Notes under the pieces: generated by a model
Seen by the model: only the letters and a program-made list of their open reading frames with translations
The model's database searches: none
Told to the model about the DNA's origin: nothing
Shown: positions 43,431 through 55,631 of the stretch, piece by piece
Layout of the letters: the number at the start of each line of letters is the position of its first letter
Numbering within the stretch: the first letter of the stretch is position 1
Assembly (NCBI GenBank): GCA_019828545.1
Contig: JACVRA010000274.1
Span: 1-64,000 of the forward strand
From: Paracamarosporium sp. OC-R06-R3
Taxonomy: Eukaryota > Ascomycota > Dothideomycetes > Pleosporales > Didymosphaeriaceae
Direction of reading: 5' to 3'
DNA length: 64,000 nucleotides
Made by a program: the position numbers and the translations under genes

Positions 43431-45642
43431 TTTGCTTGTTTGTTGAGTAAGAGGCGAGGCAATGGTGGATTGTAAATTGTAGATTGTAGATTGAATGGGA
43501 AGACTGAAGATGAGGTGGATGGATGGTGAGGAGGTATTGGGTCCAGACGGGATCATATGGGAAACTTGGGGAGAAGAAATGACAAGGGTACGATACTTTC
43601 TTTCAACATACGGAGATGCGAGCTCGATCGTGAGTGTGCATCTGCCTTGGGTCAATCGGTGTGATGTCCTGCATGTGGCTCCCGATTTTTCCTCCATGAA
43701 GACCTATGGCATCCAGAAGTTCTATCCAGGCTGCCCATCTGAGCAAGATACTTCCACGCCCCACAGCTGATACCATGCCTCACAGCTGCGCTGCAACCGG
43801 CGCCCCACTGAGACAACCCCTGGTCAAGAGCTAGCTCCCGCTCTCTAGTCCGCGTCCGGCCCGTCCCGCATATGTCTAGCCTTCGTGAGCACGACAAACC
43901 TCAACCCAACCCCCACCTCGATATGATATCTCAGCTCATTGACGACAACCCAGAGCCCAAACCAAAGAGTATCGTTACACCTCAGCAGATATCCTCTTCC
44001 CCGAACGCCATGGCACCATCCGCCTGACGCCCACCCACCGCCACGAGAACTCAGTGGCCAAAGACGCACCACAGGTACTGCTTCCCGCTGGACCGCCTCT
44101 CCATCCCCACTCACCGACGACAACCCAGCGCCCAAACCAAAGAGTAGCCCCTCGCCCACCAGCTACCCGTCTCCCCGCCCTGCCAGGCCAAGCCACGGCA
44201 CCATCCACATGCCACCAACTGCACGAAGACTCCATCGTATGACGCACAACGCATTGCCTCCGAGCCCGGCCAAGCCAGGCCTGGACCACGCGGGATGTCC
44301 TCGTCCCCGGTAGGCCCCCATATCAGCATAGATTAGCGACTCAGACGTCGCCCGAATACGACGCTTAGGCAAACAGAAACCGGTGCATGACTGGACGCTA
44401 CCTGCGATGCTGTTGCGGGGGGTACGCGCATACGACAGCGATCCTGGGTCCCGGGTCGTCCCTCGCCCCCTCAAGAGCATGTGTCATCGTTGTGCTGGCC
44501 CGTCTTGTCCGACACACCGCGACACACAAACGGTCGGTCTGCATCTGCACTCTGCTCGTCCTACCCACCCATCCACCCACCCAGCACCCGTGCCCATTCG
44601 TCTTCTCCCGTCCAGTCCAGTCCATGCACACACGCACGCGCGCACGCACGCACCCGTCCATCCCTCCCTCCCTCCCTCCTCGCAGGTATCCGAGTCCAGC
44701 CTCGCGCTTTACGCCCTCCCCATCCCTGTGTCCAGGTTCATGGATCCCCGCGAAACAAGCAAACAATCATGCAGACCGAGCATCTCCCCTCCCTCGTAAG
44801 CACGGAAGGACCTCCGCGTGCGCGTATCCGCATGCATGCATGCAGGATGGTTGGGGCGGAAGAGTGGGCACGCAGGTAGGCCGTGTCCTGGGGGCTCATC
44901 GGGTTGCATCGGGTTGGGTTTGCTATGTGGCGTTCCACATAAGGAGATGCCCGACGGGAGGACAAAGTAGAGGGAGGGAGGGGAGGGGAAGGGCGGCTTG
45001 TGCTTTATTTTGGTGCACCTGCTGTGAGGTGCATGCTTCGTGGTACGGGCTTCGTGAAGAGTCCGGGGCGGGGGATCGCGCTGTTGAGGGGCAGTGGAAT
45101 CGGGGGCTTGCTTGTTTCGAGGGATACGAGGACGTCGTGGGTGAATGGTACTGTGGGACGTGGGATCATGCTGTTGCAGAGGATAGTGGAATTGGGGGTA
45201 TTGCCTTTTTTTTTTCTGGAGGGTACGAGGACGTCGTGGGCGAGGGATGCTGCGGCGGGGAAGGCGGACTCGGACTCTGTGGGAGATGGAAGGTAGGCAC
45301 CAGGGAGAACATTTGGAGACAGACGGGGTGGGGTGGGATTTGGACGGAGGCACTGTAGTGATAAATACATATTTTGATATACAAAGTTTTGTGACGGACG
45401 CTGAGCGCATTCGGTAGAGCGAAGACGCTCATCACATACCGCGAGGTAATGAACAATATGGCACTTCCAGCTCCACCCTTCTTACATGTGCTGTGACTTT
45501 GGACCGTCGAAGTCGCAGCTGAACCCCGAGCAGAGCGATGTACGACAAGCGGAGAAAGAGACGCGTCGCGTTGGACATGTAGTAGCCAGCCCGCCAGCTT
45601 CCCACACTTTGACCCACTCCGACCAGACAGCCAGCCAACCCA
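43431..45642. other. Low-complexity GC/C-rich spacer, no gene
   Basis: Long open frames on both strands here are compositional: the DNA is Pro/Arg/Gly-coding in all frames (CA and CCCT runs near 44640-44680). It includes an imperfect duplication, about 45070-45144 and 45160-45243, sharing gtacgaggacgtcgtggg-like sequence. Confidence 0.6.
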
Positions 45643-47773
45643 TCAGCACAAAATATTCCACACCTTTTTCCACCTCGGCCACTGCGCCTGTTGCGCCCTC
45701 TCCTCGGCGAGGATGGCCGGTAAATCCATCTCGCGCCGCCCAGATGTGATGTCGATCTCGTCAACGCGCTTGAACCGTGTCTTCTTGACGACCTTGAAAA
45801 CGACGTAGCAAGACACGACGATGGGGAACGCAAGGTACGCTTTGAAGAAGCTCTCGACGAGCTCTGTGGTAGACATGTCGGCGTACCCGACGGGCGCGAA
45901 GCCAGTCCAGAACTGCGCGACCAGGACAAGCCCGTTGAAGATGAGGCCAGCCCATGAGCCGTAGACGGTGGCTTGGGAGCGGAAGGCGAGCTCGTCGAGC
46001 GTGTGGCCTCGGTGCTTCCACGCCTGGCGGAAGCGGATGTGGCAGAGGCAGATGGAGCCCCAGTTGAATATGGCTGAGAGGCCCGAGATGGCCATCATCC
46101 ACGCGAACGCTTTGTCGCTGGTGTCGGAGCCGGCAGCTACAATGTACGATATGAAGCCGAACAGTGAGGAGAAGAGGATGGCGACGAGGGGGCGCCCGGA
46201 GCGATCGATGTAGCCGAAGATTTTGGGCGCCTGGCCGCGGTCGGCGAGCGCGGCAATGGTGCGGGACGAGCCGTAGATGGAGGAGTTGCCGACGGAGAGG
46301 ACGGCGATGAGAATGACGACGTTCATGATGGATGGGACCACGTTGATGCCAGCATTGCGCACGGCAATGACAAAGGGCGAAGCATTGGCGTCGGTCGAGC
46401 CGGAGCCAAGCAGCTTTTCGTCATTGTATGGTACCAGGCATCCGACAATCGTCAGTGAGACCATGTAAAACTAGCACGGTAAGCTTTTGTTAAGTGTATC
46501 GTGAGCCGTCATACCAGAGTGATTCTCCAGAACACCTGCTTCACGGCCTTTGGCAAAGTCTTGCGTGGATTCTCTGTCTCGGCAGCGCACAAGCCAACCA
46601 GCTCGGTGCCTTGGAAGGAGAATGCAGCAGTTCTGGGGGCGCAAAGTCAGTGTTGTGTTCGAAGATTGAAGGGGTGTGTGGAAGTGGATGTCTGACCATG
46701 CCTGAGAATATCAGACATGAAGACAAGGTCTGAGAAGTTCAGACAATCGCCAGCACGAGCACCCCACTTTGCACCTGGCATTACTTACACAAAGACAGAA
46801 CACAGGCCCTTGAAGCCATTGTTGAAAGCTCCGGGGTCGTACCTAACAGCATGAGTGAGCAGCCGCACCCTTGAATCGAAGGTCCAACTCCAACTCACCA
46901 GTACTTAGCGCCAAGGTAGCCATTCCCACCAGGGACACCACCCGTGTCAATGATGATACCAAGAATGATAAAACCGATGACAGCCGTGACCTTAATGATA
47001 GAGAAGACGAACTCGGCTTCTCCATAGCCCCTGACGCCGAATAGGTTGATGGAGATGATGACGAAGAGGAAAATGGTGACCCAGGCAGCGGGGTTGGTGG
47101 ACCTCGAGCCGCTCCAAAAGTTGAGCGTGATGGAAGCAGCGACGATTTCGAGGGGGAGCGTCACAAGCCAGGAGAGAGCGTAGCTGGAAGAATCTTTAGC
47201 CAAAAAGCAGGCACTTTGCGGCGAGAAACGTACTTCCACGCCATGGCAAAGCCCCAGGCGGGGTCCAAGAAACGCGAGGCATAGACTGCGAAGGAGCCCG
47301 CTACAGGGAACGCCACGGCAAGCTCGCCTAGGGCTTGCACGGTGCAGAACAACATGATGCCAATGAGGCCGTAGGCCAAGATCAGGGATGCAGGACCACC
47401 ACTGGACAAGGCAGAGCCTGAGCCGACGAAAAGCCCAGTGCCTAGAAAACAAAGCATCAGCTATCTTCTCGGCGCTGCAAACAATCTGGAACGTACCAAT
47501 GGAGCCCCCGATGGCTATCATCTGCAAGTGCCTGTCCTTGAGCTTCATGCTCAGCGCAGGCTCAGCAGGCGGCTGGTCGGGCAGCGGGCGGCCATCCTCA
47601 TCCAACGCCTCCGTCACCATCCTCGCATTGGGGTTCCGCCTGAAGCTGTCGGTGAAGGTTGCCCATCTGGAGCGTGTCTTGACTTCTGTCTCGCCGTAGG
47701 CCTGCTGGCCCGAGGCGACAGACGGCGAGCCATAGCCCTTCTCTTTTCCGTGTTCGATGTCTGCGTCGGCCAT
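45643..47773 (-). CDS. Amino-acid permease (yeast-type, APC superfamily)
   Basis: Six exons: 47497-47773, 47234-47441, 46899-47183, 46789-46842, 46515-46632 and 45643-46470; introns 44-156 nt. 589 residues. It imports amino acids with protons across the plasma membrane. Seen: cytosolic N-terminus ending [18 protein letters not shown] (the substrate-binding unwound helix 1, built across intron 1), [68 protein letters not shown], and [19 protein letters not shown] in the second half. About 12 membrane helices and a charged C-terminal tail. Everything expected is present, so it should work. It lies well outside the biosynthetic block and has none of its promoter sites that I can see. Confidence 0.92.
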
Positions 47774-48569
47774 GTTGACTGCGGCACGGTGATGGTCAAG
47801 CGAAGCTGGGCGAGGCGCGAGGCGCAGAGGCACACGCTGCCCGTCCGATCTGCCGACAAAGAATGACGTTGACAGGGTCGCCCAGGGCAAACCACATGCA
47901 ATACCGTATCGTATAGGGTGCGAGAAAATGCCGCAAGTCTAAGCAAAGCCAACTGTGCCGTTGCGCGGCACAGGCTGTCACGCTGCATGCGCATTATAAC
48001 GGCGCAGTGCGTCGGTATGCACTCCGGACCGCTGAGAGGAGGCACAGCAGCCCTCGGCGGCCCCAAGGTGAACCGGTGCGGTGTGGACGCAGCTCGGAGC
48101 GCACAGGACAGCGACGATCGTTTTCATCCCTTATCGCAGCGTTGCAGCGGACCGCGAGTGAAGGGGGGGTTTCGGGTGATTGGCGCGTCTCCACACTCCG
48201 TATCACAAGCTTCGACCAAGCACTCACAAGCTTCGCCCCCGGTACGCACCAAGAGAGGCCTGCGATAAGACAACAAGAAACCGTTGAATCAGCGAAAGAG
48301 GCAGGGGGTGTCGGATGATTCGAGAAATCCGATGTGCGAGGTGGTGGCATTGCAGGCGTGGGGTCAATGCCGCAGTGACGAGGCGTGGGCGCGCGACGTG
48401 GCAGGCGACGGGTTCGGATGAGGATAGGACAGGCGAGTATATGCAGTGTCTCTGTGGAGAACTGCACATGTTTGCGAGCTTTCTGGGGGATGTTTGTCGT
48501 CTTGGTTGCACGTCCAGGTTGGAGGATGGGAGGCCGCACATCCGTTGGGAGGCCGCACCTCCACGTTGC

Positions 48570-49108
48570 ATGGCCGGTATATTGCTTTCTACAGTTTGTT
48601 TGTCGTCGTGGGTTGCACATTCATGCTATAGGTTGTTTGCTCATTGGGAGGCCGCACATGTTTGTCGCTCTGGGTTGCACGTCCAGGCTGGAGTGGGAGG
48701 CCGCACATCCAGGCTACAGAATGTTGGGAGGCCGTACCTCCACGCTGCATGATCGGTATATTGCTTCCTACACTTTTGTTTGTCGTCGTGGGTTGCACAT
48801 TCATGCTATAGGATGTTTGCTCATTGGGAGGCCGCACATGTTTGTCGTTCTGGGCTGCACGTCTAAACTGGAGGGTGGGAGGCCGCACATCCACGCTGTA
48901 TTGCTTTCTACAGTTTGTTTGTCATCGTGGGTTGCACATTCATGCTATAGGTTGTTTGCTCATCAGGTGGACGTACATCTAGGCTCCACATTGCATGGTC
49001 GGTATATTGCTTTCTACGGTTTGTTTGTCGTCGTGGGTTGCACATTCATGCCATAGGATGTTTGCTCCTCGGGAGGCCGCGCATCCACGCCACATATACC
49101 GGTATCCC
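48570..49108. repeat. Diverged tandem array A, four copies of a 95-180-bp unit
   Basis: Copies begin near 48570, 48748, 48899 and 48994; each contains tatattgctt, gggttgcacattcatgc and usually gggaggccgcacat. The spacer from the permease promoter (47774-48569) shows no gene. Confidence 0.8.
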
Positions 49109-49181
49109 GTGTTTACGAACTTTCTACGGCATCTTCTACCGTTTTAGGTTGCATCCCCGGTGGTACTGTGCTCTGGATATG

Positions 49182-49890
49182 CATGTTTCGCCTTCCATAT
49201 TGCTCGGATGCTTTGTAGGCTGCACAGGAAAAGGCAGATGCGAGGCAAGCATCGCCATCCTACCCGTGCATACACGCCTGGTCCATTGGACGGGGAAGGC
49301 AGACGTGAGCCGATCCTGGGTGTGTGGGCAACCAAATGCATGTTTCACCTTCCATATTGCTTGGATATGCACAAGAAAAGGCAGATGAAAGGCGAGAATT
49401 GCCGTCCGAAGTGTGCATACACGCCTAGTCCATTGGACGGGGAAGGCAGACGTGAGCCGATACCAGGTGTGTAGGCAGCTGAATGCACGTTTCCTTTTGC
49501 CTATTACTTGGATGTGCACGAGAAAAGGCAAATGAAAGGCGAGCATTGTCGTCCGAGGTGTGCATAGATCACTCGGATGTTTGCTTCCCCAAATTACCCG
49601 GATGTTTGCGTAGTGGGCGGGGAAGGGCGGACGCGAGCCGATCCTAGGTGTGCAGGGAGCTGAACCCATGTTTCCTTTCGCACATCACTCGGATGTTTCG
49701 TGGGGCGCACAAAAAAAGGCATATGCCGTCCTAAGTGTGCATATGCGCCTAGTCCGTCGCCTGAATGCCTTTTTCCTTTTCCTTGTTACTTGGATGCCTA
49801 GTGGGCGGGAAGGGCAGGTGTGAGCTGGTGGCCTGTTCTCCATCCTGAGTGCGCATATGGACCTATCCCGTCGCCTGGATGCATGTTTCC
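49182..49890. repeat. Diverged tandem array B, five to six copies
   Basis: Units of about 100-185 bp starting catgtttc, with ttggatg, aaaggcagatg, tgcatacacgcctagtcc and cgtgagccgat. The first two copies are close, later ones diverged and truncated. It follows array A with a short spacer but does not share its unit. Confidence 0.8.
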
Positions 49891-51182
49891 TTCTGCATGC
49901 TTCGCACAGCAGACGAGAACAGGCAGAGGCGAACCGCGCATCTCCGTTGCTGAGCCTTGTTCATGATCAGCGGCCGCCTACGGTCCGATCGCTCCGTGCG
50001 GTCCGAGGATTCCACCTTGTCTGTTTTGGGAAATCAATAGGACACAGCAGCTCTTTATTACGAGGCGTATGTCAGGAGACCGATGATATCCAGCAGTCCT
50101 TCATTCTACGGCGTCGCTTTCATGCACAAGATCCCACGTCTATCACAGTGCCAATAAATGCCTCGCCTGTTTTAGGAAGCTGCTGGCACCCGGCAGTTCT
50201 TTTTTACGAGGCGTAGTCCCGATGCACCAGACACCACATATGTTGGGGATCGATAGCGCCCGACAGTCTCTTTTACGAGGCAGTCTTTCTGAACAGACAT
50301 CCGTTTAGGCAGTCGTTAGGACCACTGGAATCCACAGAATTTTCACATTGCCAGATGTAGATATCTCAGATTGGCCAATGTGATGGTTGATATCTTCCAC
50401 AACCATGCCTTTGGGATTTGGCGCTCGTATCGAGATTGCTGCAACATGTGAATGCATCATCCTCTCGTCATGCTGCCCAAACATGCAAGGATACCTGGGC
50501 CATCATCTTCTGCCTGCGAGCTTTCTGCCTGATGTGCTGTCGTGTCCTGAGGTTGCGTTCCCGATGCCCGGGCGGGCACCCGCAGGGCCAGCCTTGTCTG
50601 AATTCCACGCAACCAACGTGTTGTTCCAGTCCAAGGGATCCTGTGCTCGGACTTTGTCAAGTGTTCTGTACCGACGCCTGACATAATGTTCCTCCACGCA
50701 GCCTGCCAAGAGAGCAGCCTTATTTCCCACTGCCATGAACGAGCCCATCTTTCGGTATTCACCTAGGGATTCTGGCGGTTTGAGGTTTGCGCTGAGCTCG
50801 TTGCATCTGTTTGATAGTGCATATGTGTCAACCATGTGACCGGTATATAGATACCTCTGGCAATTCACCTTGGCCAGGTCAATTAATCATCCTTCTACCA
50901 CTCAGTACCTCCTACTAATGAAGCCCATTTGACAATGTCTCCAGTGCCCACCTCCTATTCATGTATGCCTAAATCCAAAGCGAACAGGGTCCGTGAAGTC
51001 AATTGAAGACACAGGGGTAATTAGTCATTGCGTTCGCACTCTTGGCCAGATAACTGTGGGTACCAGACAAGATACCACGATAGGTTTTGAAAAGAGCGTG
51101 TAGGGAATGCTGGAAAGACTGATTGAGTCTTCGTCTTCCTAGTTTCTACGAGTTTTGTTAGTAGAAATTCTAGTTGTTGACC
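49891..51182. other. Repeat-rich spacer, no supportable gene
   Basis: Three short copies of a cagttctttttacgaggc-like motif at about 50050, 50195 and 50260. A minus-strand open frame at 50503-50868 reads plausibly in part (SLGEYRKMGSFMAVGNKAA) but I recognise no family. Confidence 0.4.
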
Positions 51183-51560
51183 TCACTTTACCTTCGATCT
51201 TGATATCGCGTAATAAGCTCTCCATGTCCGTGTAACGCCTTCCTGGCACTTTGCGATAGTGGAATGACGCACGTCTAGGCAGTCTAGTCGAGGGAGTTCC
51301 TCAAAGGGATAGGCGGCCTCGATCTCATTGACCGAAAAGGTAGAATACGGCTTAGATCCGGTGACTCCGTGACGGTCTTGTAGAATGTAGAGCCAAGAGT
51401 GAACATCTCGCTTTGGACACAAATGCTCTGAATACTTGATTGTAAATAGTTCGACTCATAGCAGGTCAAGTATGGCTCTCCATCGATTGCCGACCCTGCG
51501 AAATCTGCGACCTTAGCGTTGAGATTTTAATCGATGAAGATAATACTATAGGAGACATTG
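51183..51560 (-). pseudogene. Protein-kinase-like gene fragment, broken
   Basis: C-terminal kinase lobe of a fungal kinase-like family: GVFHGNVSYSIIFID, stop TAA, NLNAKVADFAGSAIDGEPYL (a DFG-like motif DFA), SVCVQSE-like and FTLGSTFYKTVTGSKPYS, VNEIEAAYPFEELPRL, TIAKCQEG and RYTDMESLLRDIKIEG. To read through these pieces one stop and two frameshifts must be crossed, and the upstream lobe is missing. The loop HGN in place of HRD/HGD shows catalytic loss as well. No product expected. Confidence 0.7.
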
Positions 51561-52939
51561 CCGTGAAACACGCCTTTGAAATGGAGAAAGATGTGTAGTA
51601 TTATTTTTGACGAAAAATTCGGCATATGCTTTAGTACAAAAAAAGATACAAAAAAGGTAATTCCCCTGGGAATCGGCACAAGAGTAGGGTGTAATAAAAG
51701 AAAGTGCAAAAAAAGGTTGGCTGGACCAGGGTTCGAACGCGCAAGCCGTAGGCTTAGCATTCGGCAAATGGAGAAAGATAATGGTCGAGGTAGCCTGTTG
51801 GATCTAGCGAAGCTTCGTGGCAGGCGGGACTGGCTCGTGATGTTCCATGCGGTATTGTCAGGTGGGATCATGATGGGTAAACTCCAAGAGGATTCCATTC
51901 TCCCCGGGGCCGTGGTATTTGAGAATGAGGGGTACTTATGTGGATTAAAGCCTTTGATAGGCACTGAAGCTAACAATGCTAGCAAGATGGAGTACTAATA
52001 GAATGATGGAATGAATGTCTTTCCAAGATCGCGCCGTTTCTCGACTCCGGAAACGAAATACTTCGGCGATGCAAAGGAAGCCAATGCCCAATGCACATAC
52101 AAGCACCGCAGGTAGCTGCTGATGTACCATCTTGTATGCAAGTATGAACTGTTAATCAAAGAAGGCAGAGCTCTATAACGGTATCTGTTTTACCGATGCA
52201 GGCGATATATCAGTGAGTAAACTACAGGTCTTGAGGTGGTCAAAACTGATCATGCTGATTAAGAGAATCTGATTGAGGCAGTGTTATACTTTGTACCCGT
52301 CTTCGCATGAGCGGTCTTTACGTGAGCAGGTTTTCAGGGCTAGCGGCTCTCAGCGCATACAAGAGAGCGAGACGAAGCATCTACGATAGCCGTTTATGTT
52401 GAAATTAAATTACTCATAAGCTATAGTACGGGCATGAGTTACTAGGTGTTTCGAGTCAACCCATTGATCGTGAAAGGGTGATGCTTCTGAAGTGGATCGA
52501 GGATGCTATCCTTGCTGCGACCTAACATCCAACGCCTGCACACAGCTTGTCGGTGCTCCAAGTATCCACCACATACTGCGCAGTTTTTGTATTGCCAATA
52601 GGGGGTTTCAAGAGGAATAAGATTATGCATATGGGAATAGAAGCAACTGGGATTGTTGGAAGAAGCAGGAAAAGGGCAGAAGATAGCAACACGACTATCT
52701 ATTGTAGATAGATATCAACATCAGACCCCGAGGACGATGCCTGGATAAAGCGGTATGAAACAAAGTCTTCGCTCCCATATCCACGCGTTGCTCGAACAGG
52801 GCGCCCTGCCGCAGCTCTCAATTGTGGAATAGATCTATACGGTATATATTGTAATTTAGCGGTTTTGTATTACTGCAGCGAATGTCGACATACATCAACG
52901 ATATTTTTGGGATCGTCGAACGGACAAATCTAATCTCAG
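51561..52939. other. Spacer, no gene seen
   Basis: A-rich sequence near 51580-51720. A GGTTCGAAC near 51734 recalls a tRNA T-loop, but the stems do not pair. Confidence 0.45.
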
Positions 52940-53240
52940 ATGGAATATGGTGAAGTGCAGCTTTCCATCCAGGTGGAGGCATATTTCAACCGTTCGAGGT
53001 CCTCACTCAGAACGGTCTCAATCACTCTTCCGCTTATTCTCATTTGGGATGAGCATTGGGAGTTATTATTCGCTGGTGATTTAAATGGGGTGGTTCAGAT
53101 AATCGATTCCGTTGATTTTGACGCTACGGTAGACGTTGTTGGTTGCGATACGATCTTGATGGTATTGAGATTAATCATCGAGTAAATGGAGGGTACCTTC
53201 TTGGAGTGACTTGAAGAAAACGTTCTTATAACTAAATAAA
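52940..53240 (+). pseudogene. Coding-like relic of an unknown fungal protein
   Basis: The frame MEYGEVQLSIQVEAYFN, LPLILIWDEHWELLFAGD, VQIIDSVDFDATVDVVGC reads like a real globular protein fragment, then TAA at 53183-53185 and, in the same frame, MEGTFLE, TGA (Trp expected), LEENVL. The family is not recognised; probably the end of a gene inactivated by point mutation. Confidence 0.35.
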
Positions 53241-53380
53241 TGCCGGGGCCCTGGATGTCTCTTGTGCATAAGCGCAATCATCCCTTCAACAGCATCATTA
53301 TCACGCGAGCACCAACCAATTGCACCTTGAATAAAGCATACTTATAATTCTCTGCCTTGGTAGAGTGCGGTCACAGACAT

Positions 53381-54178
53381 CTATACCCACCACCCTAGAG
53401 ACCGACAATCTCGCATTGCAGCTTTCATCATCTCAGGACACGGAAGCTCACCAAGTCTGATTTGTTCAGCCAACTCTGCCTTATCCTCCCACTGCTCGCA
53501 ACACTCCAGATATTCAGTAGGAAGGAATTCTGCTATGGCTTGTGCTATCCTGTCACCACGCAGAAGGTAAACACCTTCATCCAGCGTTCCAGGCCATCTC
53601 TCCATTCCGGGCGGGAAGAAGCCAGCATATTCCCAACCAATCAGAGCCTTAACTCCAAGCGTATATGGATCCATGATGATATTGTATGGGCTCATGTCAC
53701 CGTGCTGGAAAACATATCCCTCCTCCGCTAATGGCATGGTTTTCCAAGATTTTTTCCCTATCCACGGAGGCTGCACGTCAGGATGTAGCCAGGAGGGTGG
53801 CATCACGAATCCGGAAATACCTCGTGTTCGAGATTTCAGTTTCGTAAGCTGAGGCAAGACGGTTTTGTTGACGAAATTGAGAGCATTGGAGTGAGCTTGC
53901 ATTGCACATGTCATGCAAGGTGTACCTTCTGTATGCTTCTGTGTCCCTGCGAACGAGCAACCTCGATATAGATACTGATTGAGAGTAACGCCGTCGACGC
54001 GATCTGTGATCATATATCGCCTTCCGTCTCGAAGGACACCATGGTCGAGCAGGCGTGGTACGGGAATGTTGGTTTCTCGCATGACCAACTCTAGGGCTCT
54101 AGCCTCATTCTCAATACGCTCATGGTTCCTGTTTCCATAATCAGCAAGCATTGCGCAATGGATAAACTCTCGTACCAT
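53381..54178 (-). CDS. APH-like phosphotransferase/kinase with altered metal-binding Asp
   Basis: From the first ATG (MVREFIHC) 265 residues; the conserved family start (VKYG-type strand) lies upstream, so a 5' exon may be missing. Seen: ENEARALELVMRETNIPVPR, GRRYMITDRVDGVTLNQYL, catalytic loop YVFQHGDMSPYNIIMD (H..D....N complete), then ALIGWEYAGFFPPGME. The last motif normally reads IDWEYAG: the Mg-binding Asp is Gly here. A helical C-terminus follows. No in-frame stops. The fold is that of aminoglycoside phosphotransferases and fungal kinase-like proteins; the Asp loss suggests a pseudo-enzyme. Substrate unknown. Confidence 0.68.
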   Translation of the reverse strand: MVREFIHCAMLADYGNRNHERIENEARALELVMRETNIPVPRLLDHGVLRDGRRYMITDRVDGVTLNQYLYRGCSFAGTQKHTEGTPCMTCAMQAHSNALNFVNKTVLPQLTKLKSRTRGISGFVMPPSWLHPDVQPPWIGKKSWKTMPLAEEGYVFQHGDMSPYNIIMDPYTLGVKALIGWEYAGFFPPGMERWPGTLDEGVYLLRGDRIAQAIAEFLPTEYLECCEQWEDKAELAEQIRLGELPCPEMMKAAMRDCRSLGWWV

Positions 54179-54190
54179 GATCGAGCCCAC

Positions 54191-55631
54191 AAAAAGGAAG
54201 TGCCATCACTGTGTGTGATGTTGAAAGGCAGTCGCGAGATTTTGACGAAGGCCGTGTCAGTAAATTCGTACGTTACGTCATTCGTTTCGTACGAAATGTA
54301 TGTTCGCTCGCTTGTCTCTTATGCACAAATGTCAGTGAGGCACATGAAGCCAAGGTGATATTAAGCCCACATACCAGGCATGTTGAGAACGTAGGTTCTG
54401 ACACGCATTTGTCTTGTACGTGACCGGCAACGCCATCGCTTATATGCAGCGTGCCAAAGAGCTTTGACCACTGCGTAACCAGACTAGAAGCTTGTTATTT
54501 ACATTCCTACCGTCACTGTGGAATGAACATCACCTCGAGAGCAACACCACCCGATGTTCGTACACGCGGCAGTAGTATGAGGATTGTGAAATCCGGGATG
54601 GTGTTTTCATTACACTTCCTCGTCACTTGATGTCTATTACAACAAGAGCATTGATGCAAGTGCATCAAACAGATAATGTCCAATTCTCTTTCCCTCCATG
54701 ATAAAAATCTGTGGTTGCATTCCAGGCACTGTGTGACAGAGATGAAACTGACCGCTCCACATGGTTTTCTCGGCTCGCCTGGACGCGTCTTTCTTTGCTT
54801 GACGCCGGTCCTCGTGATATTCACTTAAAATAAAGCCTTAGCAGGGTCAGGCGACGATGAGAATAACTTACAGGGAGCTATACTCGAACGAAGATAGATG
54901 CGAAATGCTGTCACCAATTGCCTTCTTGCATGTTCGTTGCCCCCACGCCTGCTACCATCAACCTGGTTGGACCTGTTGCATGATGGGTTATCTCACCGTT
55001 GGAGAAAATTGCATTGTGGTCGTTACTGTTGGGAGGGTTTATTCCGTTGGGCTATTCTGGTATGTGACCTATCTTTGAAGGCCATGGGCTCACATGAATT
55101 GGCTGAAAATTTTACAGAACTCGTCGTGCAATTTGTGCTATGTTCCAACGATTTCGAATTCAACACCCCCGCAGGAATGACAAGAAAAGCCTATCCTTTG
55201 CAACACTCATCAGAGACGCATCGATTGACAATGAGCTGACCAGCACCGCGTTGGGCCAAACATTGTCTTCTTCCCGCCTGCATGCATTCTCCCTTGCATA
55301 ACGCTGTGAACCATGGACACCAAGGAGGCGAAGGGCACAATGTTGACCCACATCCTAGTTTTGACTGTATCGATTGAGGTGTGCGGAGATTCTTGTGTGT
55401 GTGCATAAGTTTGTGATCAGACGGCACCGGGAAGTGGAGACATCGACGCAAAGGGAGCGTAAGCCAGTGTAGGTATCCAGAACACCCAAATTCCTCGCCT
55501 CACATGAACCTGTGCCACTTCCAAGCTTCAAGACTGTGCACGCCAAGAACGCTTGGTCCTTCTGTGTGACTGGGACTTGAGCCACCGCTCCTTCCTTCAC
55601 TTCACGATCCCTTCTTTCTTGCAATCTGACC
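54191..55631. other. Spacer, no supportable gene
   Basis: Short open frames only; none resembles a family I know. A missing 5' exon of the phosphotransferase-like gene could lie within about 54191-54420. Confidence 0.45.

Noticed and set aside
43850..45400. Overlapping Pro/Arg/Gly-rich open frames on both strands, up to 323 codons
   Set aside because: Composition-driven in GC-rich simple DNA; no domain, no consistent start.
48570..49890. CRISPR-like appearance of regularly spaced repeats
   Set aside because: Fungal genome; the units are long, diverged and directly joined without unique spacers.
50503..50868. 121-codon minus-strand open frame as a gene
   Set aside because: Only short plausible stretches, repeat-rich surroundings, no family match I can name.
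51715..51770. tRNA-like sequence (GGTTCGAAC and a TGCTAA loop)
   Set aside because: T-arm and anticodon stems do not pair and the acceptor stem is missing.
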